Positions 1-12,100 of a DNA stretch of 64,000 nucleotides are shown piece by piece. This stretch comes from Gymnorhina tibicen (taxonomy: Eukaryota; Chordata; Aves; Passeriformes; Artamidae). The stretch covers positions 124,001 through 188,000 of the forward strand of contig VXAZ01008127.1 in the NCBI GenBank assembly GCA_013399875.1, read 5' to 3'. The notes under the pieces are model-generated. The model made no database searches, was not told the DNA's origin, and saw only the letters and a list, made by a program, of their open reading frames with translations. Each line of letters opens with the position of its first letter. The first letter of the stretch is position 1. A program made the position numbers and the translations under genes.

Positions 1-40
1 CTCCAAAGCTTTTTGTTGAACTTCCTTTTATTTCTTTCAG

Positions 41-156
41 GCAGATAAGAAGGACTCACAAGGGAACAATACAGTGTCGGGATTTGAAATTCTTCTTCAA
101 AAGCAACTTAAGGGGAAACAAATGCAGAAAGAAATGGCAGAGTTTGTTCGAGAAAG
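41..156 (+). CDS. GAS7: GAS7 coding exon (first in window): F-BAR entry
   Basis: The acceptor follows a TTTCTTTCAG tract and the donor is AG|GTAATT. It encodes 38 full codons, starting ADKKDSQGNN and running through VSGFEILLQKQLKGK, and ends in phase 2 (AG of an Arg codon). The start is phase 0, so upstream exons must end on a codon boundary. Confidence 0.95.
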
Positions 157-3100
157 GTAATTTATTATCAAATTAAATATTTGCTGCAATTATTTTTTCC
201 CAGTTTAGATATTCCTTAAATACATTACTGCTTAATGCTTAAACTGCATAAAAGGTATGCTACAAATTCTTAATGAACATTTAATATTTCTTTAATGTTC
301 ATCCACACTCTCCAGTCTTCTCCAGTGAGACAAGCTCTCACTTGTCTCTCGTGCTCTGTCTGAGTTGTATTGCACAAAGGCTGTTTAGAGGCAACCAAGA
401 AGGTTTGAAGCTGCAGATTCATAAAAGCATAAACAGGAGAGAAGCAGAATGGAGATGATATTTAGAAGGGAAGTATTTTGTCTGAAAAATACAGAAGCAA
501 TTTGTTCACATGGAGCACAGGCACAGTTTCCTAGAGGAAGATGTAGAAAGACATCACTTTGGACTTAAGCTTGGTTATAGAATCACAGGATGGTTTGGGA
601 TGAAAGGCACATTAAAGGTCATCTCATTCCAGCCCCTTGTCATCTACCTGTCTAGGGGCACCTTCCACTCTCCTAGGTTGTTTCAAGCCCCATCCAGCGT
701 GGCCTTGGACACTTCCAGGGATCCAGGGGCAGCCAGAGCTGCTCTGGGCAACCTGTGCTAGGTCCTCCCCACCCTCACTTTCTGGTTTCTGTAGCCTTTG
801 ACATCAGACAGTCCAAGAGACAGTTACAGTGGTACCAGAGGTAGAAGAAAGAACCACCTGGCACATGAAAAATGCAGTTGAGAAATAGGCTTGCTAAGGG
901 AGAGGATGGGAAGGCAGGCAGAATTATGATAGCCAGGGAAAAGAGGGGGAAGCTGCTTCAAAGGAAGTAATGTATAATGAAATTGAACAGAAATAAAGGC
1001 AAGATGCATTCAAGAGGAAGGGAAAGTTGGTGTGAAATTGGAGAGAGCAAGGAGAGCAGTTCTGACACTTTGGGGAGGCGTGTCTGCGTCCTCAGCAGAG
1101 GAAGAAGCAGGCATGCTAGAGAGGAAAGGCAGAAAAGATTCACTGCGTGCTGGAAACAAAGAAGGTTGGGAATTGAGTGTGAAGAGGGCCTGGGTGGGAG
1201 TTACGGAAAGATGAATACACTTTTCATCTGTTTGTAATAAAGGATCGGGATTGTTATGTGTGGAAAAGGAGCAGGATGGTGTTGAGGTTATTCTTGGAAA
1301 TAGAGCTCAGGCCATCAGGGGAACCTCTACACTCCCAGCTAAGAGGGTTGAAATATTGATAAAGTTTTCATGATGACCATCAGGTGCCTTGGGGAACACA
1401 AGACCACATTTAACTGGGAATTTTCATGTCCACAAAAGTCTGTACAATCAGTCTGCTGGAGGTGAGATTCAGGCAGCTAACAAAAACAGCCCTTCAATAG
1501 GAAGCTGGTATAAGACATATGATAACCAGATTTCTTCATCAAATATCCAGCAAGAGGGAAGCTAACTGAAATTTAGTTTATCAAGTAGATGCTTCTACAG
1601 GAGCTTCTTGTATATAGCAATCTTAGACTGAGCAATTATATGTTCATTCAGTTCTTGTTGACAGAGGCAGGGTTATAAAAGTCAAATAGTCACAAACTCT
1701 GACTTTTAGTAAGACAAATTTAATGAAAGGAGGAAAGTAATTAATAAATGAACTGAACTGAAAAATCCAGGGTGTTGGTGTGGAAGAAGGAATTACTTTA
1801 AATCAAAAGTGAAAATAAGGTCCAGCATTTGCATTCAGGGAAGGACTCCAAAACAGCCAATAAAATCTGCAGACTGCCCTGAGAAGCACCAGGTATAAAA
1901 AGTAGTGTTTCCATTAGCAAAGGAGCACTGTCTTATTCACTTTTTAATTAATCTGTGCTGTGTTTAGAAAATGTATGTTAAATAGCAGATGATTTAGCTT
2001 CTGCCACGTTCAACAGATACATGTATGCACCTTTCACTGTTTGTCTACCACAATTTGTGGAAGACTTCTGCAGTCTCTGCACTACAGGAAAAGTAATTAT
2101 GCTTCTGTTAATTTGGTTAATTTGGTTGTTCCCTCCTAATCTGGAGAAACAGCGTAAAAAGACGCAGTCACAGCCTTCCCACAGTGACAGTTGTGTAGCT
2201 GTCTGTCAGATATCCTCCACCACCTTTTCTCCTTGTTCCCCCTGTTGTCTTGATCTATTTAGTTTCTTCTTGCACGGCAGTCACATCAGATCATGTTTGC
2301 CTCCATTTGTAGCTCTCCAGTTTTTCTTCATCCTCTCTAATATGTCATGACAGAAATTATTTGAGTGTGGGCACACAAAGTACTTTAAAAAAAAAAAAGT
2401 AAAAGGGAACAGGAAATAAGCATCCAAAGACCAACTAGAACTAATAAAGTCAGAACAGTATGGCTCAGAATGCACTTATAATCAGTAATGCTTCTGACTA
2501 TACAGGGAGTGAAATCCTGAAAGATTTCAAACAAGTTAGTGGAAACAAGAACTTGAAGCTTTTTTGGTTAGGAAGGTGGATTTACTGCCAAACAGCCACA
2601 TGGATTTCTGGAAATGGACTCAGGACTCAGGAGTTCCAGCATGTTTGTGTTTCAAAGTCACCACAATCCCGAGTTTGCAGTGTGTTTATATCAGGCAGGG
2701 TCAAGAGGCAGATTTTTGCCCCTCTTTGAGGTTTATCTTGGTTTTTAGCCCCTTTTGGCCACAGATGGTGTCAGGAAGCCGGGCTGGGGTAGAATAATTT
2801 ATTTCTTATATTTGGGGCTCTTCAGCTGTAGACACTTCACCTTTTTATTTTTATCTTTTATTGATATTCCTCCTTGCCAGGCAGTCTGCCCTTTTCGTAG
2901 TGCCATCCATTTGCAGTACCAGTAAGACTCGAAATCCCTGAAAAAATCTTGGAGCCTAGGCCAAAGCTGGAGCCAGTGAGGAGTGCTTCCATCAAAGCCA
3001 GTGGCTCTGCTTGCCTGGTACCACATTTAGGACAGGCACTGATGGCAGCAGACATAGTGTGTCTGATGTGTGATTGTGAAATCATGAGAATCGCGGAATC

Positions 3101-6100
3101 ATAGAATGGTTTGGGTTGGAAAGGACCTTAAAGCTCTTCCAGTTTCACCCCTCCCAGTGCCAAATTTCAGTAGGAATGGAGTTCACGATGAAGGCTGTAG
3201 CCTAGAGCTTTGGCTGGTAACTGAGCCCAAAGCAGTGAGGGAGAGACATTTGCACCTTTATTATTGTTGACCTGTTCTCTCTTTCCAGTCCACAGAAATT
3301 GTCACTTCTGAGACAAGGTTAGTCTCATCCTGGAGCAGGTCTTTAAAGTATGTTAGGTGAAATGTGCCTGGATAAAGCCCTTTCCATAGTGAGGTCCTAA
3401 CCCAGTGTAGCCTTTGGTGCTGGACAGCTGTGTTTGTTGGTCTTGTTAGAGCAGGCGTGGGGAGCTGGCTGGTTTTGTCCTCATGGGAGGGGGAAGAAGA
3501 GGACCCCCAGCTCCTGGGTAAGGTCTGTAGAACTGTGTCACACCAAGCTGGGTATCGTCTTGGGCCTCAGCCAGCTGCATCCCAATCAGTTGCTGGAAGT
3601 GACATCCCAATCAATGGCTTTGCTGTGGAGCTGCCAGCTGTGGGACCCAGACCTGCTCCCTCCCCTGAGCTCCTGCGGGCATAATTCCAGAGTGGCACTT
3701 GCCCTCCCACGCATCCACCAGGATATTTTCAGCAGCCCAGAGCATCAGACCTCTCTCAGCTATCTCAGGGGACCCCTTTTAGCTGAAATGTGCCCCACAA
3801 AATTGCACTTGCTCAACTGGCTACTGCAAATGGGCATGCCAGAAATACCCCACCTTCTGACATCTTTGTGGACAGACACTTCCAAGCAGGTTTTGCCCCT
3901 CCTTGTGCATAGCTGGCACAGAATCAGGAGTTGTTCTACCTGGGGGCCACGCAGCTCTCTCAGAGATGCTCTGTGGAGCGAGCTGCTCTGAACACCAGCG
4001 AGCAGACAGCTGTTTGCACGTGCACCCTGCACTTGTTTCACTGGGAGCAGGATGCAGGGAAGGCGGAGGTGGGTTTCAGGCATGATGTCCATCACCTCTG
4101 CGCCAGCAGCTGCTCATTCCTCCCCGCTGGGCTGTCATCCCACGGCTGCACTCCTCCTTCTCCCTGCAGTCATTCCCTTCCCTCTTCTGCGCCCTCACCG
4201 CTGCCAAGCTCAGCTCCTGTTCCTGGTGTGGTGGAGACAAGGACAGGGCAGTGAGCGGGGTGAATGAGAGGAAGGGGTTGCACCGGCCACATGCTGGTGG
4301 CAGAAGCTCCTGCCACATCTTCGCCACGCCACCTTTGCTTGGTCACCTCTAACAAAGAGCCGGGAAGCGTTTGGTGTCCCTAAGAAAGGTGCAGTTCAGC
4401 ACCCCAAGTCCCGTTTGCGTTTTTCCTGGATCGCCGCGTTCCTTCATCTTTGCCTCAAGGATGTGCAGCCTCACATTTCACAGCAGACTGAACCACGTGC
4501 TTCTGGTTTTGCAGACAGCCCATGCTGCACAGCAGAAACACTCTGTCCTTGTTATTTGCTCTCCAGAACTGTAGCTTCTTCATCTAATTTTGTTGCACAT
4601 GCCGTCCTGCATATAGCCCTGCTCTTGCCACTGCATTTTTAGCATATGGGGGGAGAAGACGGCTCATCAAACTGGTGCTGCCAAGCCCTGGAGACTGAAA
4701 GGAAAATTCCTGTGGCAAAATCTGTTAAAATGCAGAGAATTTCTTCAAATTATGTGTGTGGGTTTCTGCCTTAAAGCTTACTTACTGCTGTCTTTTTATT
4801 TTCTCTCTGTGTGTATGTGAGTGTAGGATAAAGATTGAGGAGGAATATGCTAAGAACCTGTCCAAACTGTCTCAGAATTCCTTGGCTGCTCAGGAAGAAG
4901 GGTAAGTGTGTCTCTGTGACTTTCACAGAAGACGAATTTTAACATAAAAGGCATTTCTCCCACGCAGGTACATAAAATCTTCCCCAGCTCTCCCATTGAG
5001 TAGAGGTTTATTTAGATTAGTACCCTGGGTGTGCTGGGGAAGATGGAATTGCTTCGGAGTTGGTTGTTTGGTTGTTTAGTGTTTTTATTTTTAAGTTGTT
5101 ATTGAGAAATTTTTAGGAATATGCTTATAAAATGTTGCCTTTCCAGTCAGGTTTGCATGCTGTCCTTGTTGTAGCCAGGACTAGTTCCTTCCAGGATTAG
5201 CATGTATATGTACTAAACTACTCTGGAAGTGGAAGAATATGTAGAATATATATACTGCTGAGAGGAGAGGTGTGAGGTCAATGCCAGTACAATCAGAGCA
5301 GCACAGACAAGAGGGAGGATGAAGAAGTCTCTTCTCATCAGGGTTCTGGCCCTTCAAGAAAAGCAGCAGACTGCCCCTTATTTACAACTTTTTTACACTT
5401 CGGAAGTTATTTTTACACTTTCTCCTACCCCCAGCAGGAGAATTAGGGAATGAGTGAAAAAATGGAGGGGAAGGAAACTAGGGGAAAGTAGATGAAAAGA
5501 GAGGGATGAGTACTCAAGCCTAAGTGTCAGTGAGAACTGGGCAGTGGGAGAGGACCTCAGGGCAGGTCTAGGGAAGGAGAGATGTTGGGAGCACTTCCAT
5601 GGGTGTACCTAAGTTCTTTAGCTGACGAACACCATATTTGAGGACTCAAGTCCTTGGAGCAGTGTCAGAGGTGACAGATCAGTAGTCTGAGATTGCAGAT
5701 GACAGGCGATTTTTCAGGCTACCAGGAAGAGTCAAATCTCATTATCGTTGAAAAGGGGGGATGGGGAAGAGATAGAAGGAGCCCGGAACTGTAGATCACT
5801 CAGCTTTATTTAACCTCTGCAAAGTGGTAGAATAAAGCATCAAACTTGTACTTAGTGGAAAACTAAGGTGATGAGCAGTTGTTGTAGATGCATACAGAAA
5901 AATGCCAAGGCAACCTAAATTCCTTCAGTGATGGAGTAAGAGAGTAGGTCAGGCATCATAAGCTCTTAATTTAGTATTGCTTTTTGCATTGGGAGATTCT
6001 CGTAGGCAGACAAGAGAAATGGTGGCCTAAATAAAGCCTAATGTGCAAAAAACTAGGTAAGAAAAACCCGCTACGTACAAAAACCAAACTGCAGAAAGTA

Positions 6101-9100
6101 GCCGTGGAATGAGATCTCAGAGGGTTTTTCTTAAGTCCAGGGGGTTTTAAAATGTTTTTGTAATGAATGACCTATGATAGAAGAAATAATGGATTTACTG
6201 TAATCAGAGATGTGACAGAACTAGGAAGGTTGGTATGTGTAATTTGAAGAAAAGGTTGCAATTCAGAATTCTTGGGTTAAAATGGAGAAATTAACTGAAA
6301 GAAAATAAGATGCATTTTAATGAGGACAAAGCACCGCGTTTTATACTTTCACAGGATGTGAAAGATACAGTTACATAACAGTTTGTGGGAGAAGGATCTG
6401 GCTATAGTGAATCACAAGCTTATTCATCAACAACTTCATGCTGTTGTCTGAAAAGGCAATCATATCGAAATACGCAGAAGAAAGAGTGTCTGATACTAAA
6501 TAATCTGTCACCAGTTTAGCAACTGGAGTTGTACTGTACTGTACTGGGGACAGTATAATTTTGGTTACGATGCTTTCAGAGGAGTCTAGGCTGTCGTGGA
6601 GGGTCTGGAGGAGTGTGCCTCAGCTGCCATTGTCTTGGAAATAATCTGTCCGAAAGAAAAAGACAGAAGAAAGGAGAAATTTTCAAGTGTTGAATAGCTT
6701 CTCTGAGGCTTCTCACCTGAAGTGAAAATCTGTTCTGTAAAGTAGGGTGTAAAGTAGAAGAGGCAATGGAAAAACTGCGTTGGTGGAAACTTTGTTATGG
6801 TCAGGGTAAGATACTGGAGGATCTTGCTTCTGGAGGCTCTGGCATCTCTGCACGTGGAGATCGTCACGAACTTTGTTTTCAAAGATCTGCTGCATGCAGT
6901 GCCAGTAGAATTCTGCCTTGGTCACACAGGCTGGTTGTTTTCTCTGATTTCTGTCACCCTTTTCCATGATTTTGCTGCTCAAGATATGGTACAACATGTT
7001 GTTCAGATTTGCCTGACGGATCTCACGAGGGAGGATGGGCAAGAGACGGGGCACTGATCATTGTCCTTCTGTTCTTCCAGCACACTGGGAGAAGCTTGGG
7101 CCCAGCTCAAGAAGAGTCTAGCTGATGAAGCAGAGGTTCACCTCAAATTTTCTTCTAAGGTAAATAGTTCTTCCTTTTCCAAAGATTTTTGCCCTGAATT
7201 GGTTGGCCTCTCCTCTCACTGCATGTTAGTGGGGGAAATACATGTGCATATGGTACAAATTTTGAAGAATTAATAAGTTGGTGAACAAACTTACTGAAAC
7301 TCTGTCCAACCTTCCTCCCAAAATCAGTTTATTTAGTCTACCTGATGTGTAAATTCAAGCACATCTAACTTTAACTTTTCATGAAAAAGAAGTAAAACTG
7401 ATTCTAGAGGTTGTTCACCCGGGCTCTGCGTTCCAGCCAGTAAATTTAACTAGTGATTGTACACTTAACTGCTGCAAAGGAGGAAATGAGAAGTAATATT
7501 TGACCTCTCAACAAGAATCTACTCTACCTGTCTGGAAGGAAGAGAACCAGGACTCTGCCTTCTCTGTATCATTAGCCTTTCTGAAAAGTGTACTGGGAAC
7601 ATCATGTTATTTTTGGACTTTCTCTCAAGTGATGCCCAAGGAGATTTCTTCTACAAATTATGGTATTTGTCTGGGTTTTTTCCACCACATGTGACAAGCT
7701 CTTGAATCCTGTTACATTATGTTAACCTCTGTGGGTGTTCAAGTTCAATACAGTGGCAGATATCTCAGCACAACAGCCATGTTCTGGAGGAAAATTATAG
7801 CTCTGCACCATTTGTAAGCAATTCAGCAGAGGTTACTCAGGCAACCAGCTGCTGCCTTGGTAACCTGCTGCTCTGCCTCAAACTTCGACATCAGGGCTGT
7901 AATTAGTGAAATACTTTTTGCTCCCCATTGTCCTCCTGTATTGTTTTCCAAGAGGAAAAAATGCACCCTGGAGCGATGTGTGAGTGTAGGCAGGCCAGGT
8001 AGAGAGGGGCTTTTCCATTATTTTACTTCTCTCTAAACTCTGCACAGAAACTCCTGCACATCCTCTAAATCCTTCCCACTGTTTGTGTGCAAAAAACGTG
8101 TGGATGTGGCACTTTAGGGCACGGTTTAGTGGTGGACCTGGCAGTCCTGGGTTAACAATTGGACTTGATGATCTCGGAGGTTTTTTCCAACCATAAGGAT
8201 TTTGCGATTCTGTGTTCTCATACCTGCTTGGGAGTTCCTACTTTTCTGTCTTCCTTTTGTTAACATGCTACGTTTTTAAACATATTGATGATCTTTAATG
8301 AAAGCACAAACAACTCCCAGTCAGAGCAGGACTATCACCCCCAGGGGATCAAGTCAGCTACACTTCTGCCTAGCTGAGTCTTGAATATCTCTAAGGACAA
8401 GAGATTTCACAATCTCCCTGGTCAACCTTCTCCAGTGCTCAGCCACCATTCTGGTGATTCATTTTGGTTTTGGTTTGTTGAATTATATTAAACCTGAGCC
8501 TCACAGAACTCAGTTGTCTGTTGTGACTTTGCCTGGCCCTGCAAAGAAGAATTTGGTTCTGTTACCCTTGCATCTGACCTCCACATTAGCTGTAGTTAGA
8601 TCACCAAGGTGCCAGTCTGCACCTGCCTAAGCAGACTCTGCTTCAGGCTTGTTTAACCTTTCTAGGATGTGTGCTGTAGAGTCTTGGTTGGTTTTATAGC
8701 CTCCCTCTAATAAAAGACTCTACTGAGCTTAGATAAAGTTTCCTTCTCCATTAGAATAATGCTGGAGAAAGGCTGCAAGTACTTGTTTTCAGGGACTATT
8801 TTATACTACTCCACTGTAGGCTGTGTTACCTGATTACAGACCCAACTTGCCTGCACTGGTGGAGCGCAGTATCCCCACAGAAGTGACAGTAGAGAGCAGC
8901 TTCTGGGGAGGTGAAATACCTGCATCCCTCCAGAGTGCATTTTTTAGATGTCAAGACTGTATCAGAAGGCCAAAATGATGCAAACTCTTATCAGAGTCAA
9001 GTATTAGCAGCTGTCAAGATAAGTCATGTGTCTTCTCTTGATGAATTTCTCCTCAGTTCATTCCAGAGGTTTCTTGCTACTGCTTAGAAGAGCTTCAACT

Positions 9101-12100
9101 GAATAATCAGGCTTCTCTTTAGGCTCCTTTACACTTGACAGAAATAAATAAAATGTGGCCTTCTTGGCTCTCATTTCACCATACTAGAATTGCAGCCATG
9201 ACACCACAGCCCACAGACTCACCCCACTGCAGTTCAGGTTAGTGGCTTTAATTGGGTACTTTGTGGGGTTTTAAGCAAGTTACCATCATCTGGGCCAGAA
9301 TTGGAGCACTGATAGTGCTCTGAATATTTCCTGTAGTTTGATCTTCTGGGTAAAAAGAGAGATGATCTGTCAGAGAGAGGGGAAGACGAGATTTCTGTCC
9401 TTTTGCTCCCTTCAGTTAATATTCCCTAAACAGAGCTCTTCCTGAGTTCTGTAGTAGCTTAATTCAGAGCATTCTTGGGCAAGAGAAGTCTGGCATTGCC
9501 TTTGGCTGCAGTGTGTGAATTGTTTTCTCTTTGTCTTGAGCTCTGCTCAGAAGAAGGAAATGGTCTCAAATTGCACCAGGGAAGGTTAAGATTAGATATT
9601 AGGAAAAAAAAGTCACAGAAATGGTTTTAAAGCATTGCAACAGGCTGCCCAGGGCAATGGTGGAGTCACCATCCCTGAAAGTGTTCAAAAAATGTGGATA
9701 TGGCACTTGAGGACATGGTTAGTGGTGACCATGGCGGCGGGGCTGGGTTGGCAGTTGGACTTGATGATCTTGGAAGCCTTTCCCAGCTTAACGATTCTGT
9801 GGTTCCATGAAGAGCCTGGAATTACTGCCTGGCTCCTCATTACTGCCATTTCTTCCTTTGTTTTCTTCACCAGCTTCAGAGCGAGGTAGAGAAACCCCTG
9901 CTCAACTTCAGAGAGAACTTCAAGAAAGACATGAAGAAGTGTGACCACCACATCGCGGACTTACGGAAGCACCTGGCCAGCCGCTACACGGCCGTCGAGA
10001 AGGTGGGAGCAGGGAACGAACTGGAGGGTTGCTGAGACACTGCTGGTTTGAGCAGAAGAGCAGCTGCCCCATGAGGAGCTCCTGTTCTGCCACAAAGGAC
10101 CACAGCTGTTCCTGCTGAGGGCTTTTGCTGTTAGTTGTGCTTTGCCTGGCCCCAGGCATCGTTTTTGGCTGTTTAGCTGAGATCTTACTGGTGAACTGGC
10201 TTTTTGTTTCATCTTCCCCTTCCCAATTTGGGGCAGTAAATTTCTGATACATTTGATGCAAATACTTCTTATTCATGTGCATCTATTGTCCTCCAAATTT
10301 AAAACACCTTGCCTTAGAATGGCAGCAGGGCCAGTGGCCAAAAGCAGATGGCCAAGGAGGGCAGCTCGACCCTGGTCTGGCAAATCACAAACCCTTCACA
10401 AGAAACATCCTCACTGAAAAAATCCAAACAGCAGCAGGACCCAGTAATGGGCTGATGTAACATGAACCAGGAGGTAGCTGAGGTTGTTGTGGTGCAGGGA
10501 GTTAGACCACAAAATGCGATCTCCCAGCAGCAGCTGGCAGAAATGGGGATGCCTGTGCCCCAGCTGCCAAATTGTATCCTCATGGGGTTTCCTTTTGGGT
10601 GTAAATTGGAAAGGAAAATACCATTCTCAGTCATCCCCGAAGCTGTTTGTGATTTCGTTAAAGATCAGCAGGAGTTCGCCCGGGGACAGAATTGTTGCAG
10701 GATACACAAGGTCATTAGGCTGCGTGTGTGCAAAGAAGGCATTTTTCTGCAAGGCACTAAGTTCTTCACATTCATATCTGCAAAGAAACTCAGTAGCAAT
10801 ATTGGGAAGAGTGAATTGAGAATAATCTTGAGAAGAAGGGATCAGAGCAAGGAAGAGGTGACTGCAGTGCCTGCACAGCACTCGGCCCCTCACGGATTGC
10901 TCTCCTGCAGCTCCCTCTGGAGACCTGCAGGACACAGCCGGGGCCTCGGAACTGCACGTGGAAAAAATTCCAGGAATGCTTCAAGAGTGCTGTAACATTT
11001 AAACTGCAAGGTGCTAAGAAAATACAGTCATGCCAATTTAGTTTGGAGCACTAGTACAGTATAAAGACCAATCATGTCATGTTTTATAACAAATCCGGGC
11101 AAAACAAGTTATTTTTATGTATTTATCAGCCTGCATATAACAGTGTTTATTTGTTAAGGTACTTTACTAATTTGCCTGTATGATACATGTCTCTACTGAT
11201 AAGTAAGTTCTAACAGCTTGAAGAACTTTTAAGTAAAGTAATTCAAGTAATCAGTTGTAACCAGACCTCAGGTTCTTGATTTCTACTGTTGGCATGAACC
11301 TGAATAAGTTTTTCTGAAATAAGTTTCTGTTGTTAAGAGTTTCTCATAGATGTGCATTGAGTCCAGAGCATACTTAAAGATAAATTTTAGAAGATACTTG
11401 AAATTACTTCAACAATTCAGATCCTAAGAAAAGTGACTGGAAGAGGTGTCTTGGTAATGATGCTGTTTAAGACATTTGAAAGTGGCTCCAGCTCTCCTTT
11501 CTTCCAGAAATAATGAGAAAGCTATTAAGAAACAGGAGAGCCTGATGATGCCATTAGTCCTTTGCCTTTCTAAGACTCTGTGAAGAGTTCAGATGCATTT
11601 GTGATTTGTTGGTGGTGACTTCTCTGTGGTCAGAGGACACCTCTGTGAACTCCACACGGTGTTGTAAGAACCTGAATCCCAGTTAGGACCCAGTTTCACG
11701 CAAAGTTGCTGACTCCTTCCTGGGAAGCACTTGCGTGAAGGAGTCCTGGATGGCTGAAAGCAGCCGCCGGTCCTTTTTCTCTGTGACAACTGGCTCTTCT
11801 TTAATTACTCCCAGGCCCGGAAGGCCTTGACAGAGAGGCAGAAGGATCTGGAAATGAAAACACAGCAGCTAGAGGTGAAACTCAGCAACAAGACAGAAGA
11901 GGAAATCAAGAAGGCGAGGCGGAAGTCCACTCAGGCAGGTGAGTGCCTGTGTCCGTCAGCACACGGCGAGGTCAGGGTGGAAGGCACCTGCCCATCCATC
12001 CACGTGGTTCTTGGTTTTTAATGCTGTAGCTGCAGAGTCAAAAGTGAACCGTGCTGCAAATCTGTGTGATGTTAAATCCTCAGAAGGAACAAGCCTAGTT

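Larger units (their letters stand above)
157..4826. other. GAS7 intron with GC-rich stretch
   Basis: This 4.7-kb intron holds two CR1 fragments (listed separately) and a relatively GC-rich segment at about 3400-4350. That segment is open for long stretches in more than one frame. I see no conserved exon in it. Confidence 0.6.
7160..9873. other. GAS7 intron containing three CR1 fragments
   Basis: A 2.7-kb intron of which roughly a quarter is CR1-derived (8089-8216, 8318-8600, 9565-9813). Nothing else is recognisable in it. Confidence 0.6.

Noticed and set aside
3434..3991. 185-codon plus-strand open frame in a GAS7 intron
   Set aside because: GC-rich sequence open in more than one frame; the translation is low-complexity in character and shows no domain.
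10462..10995. 177-codon plus-strand open frame in a GAS7 intron
   Set aside because: Competing open frames overlap on both strands and no splice sites tie it to GAS7, whose phases close without it.
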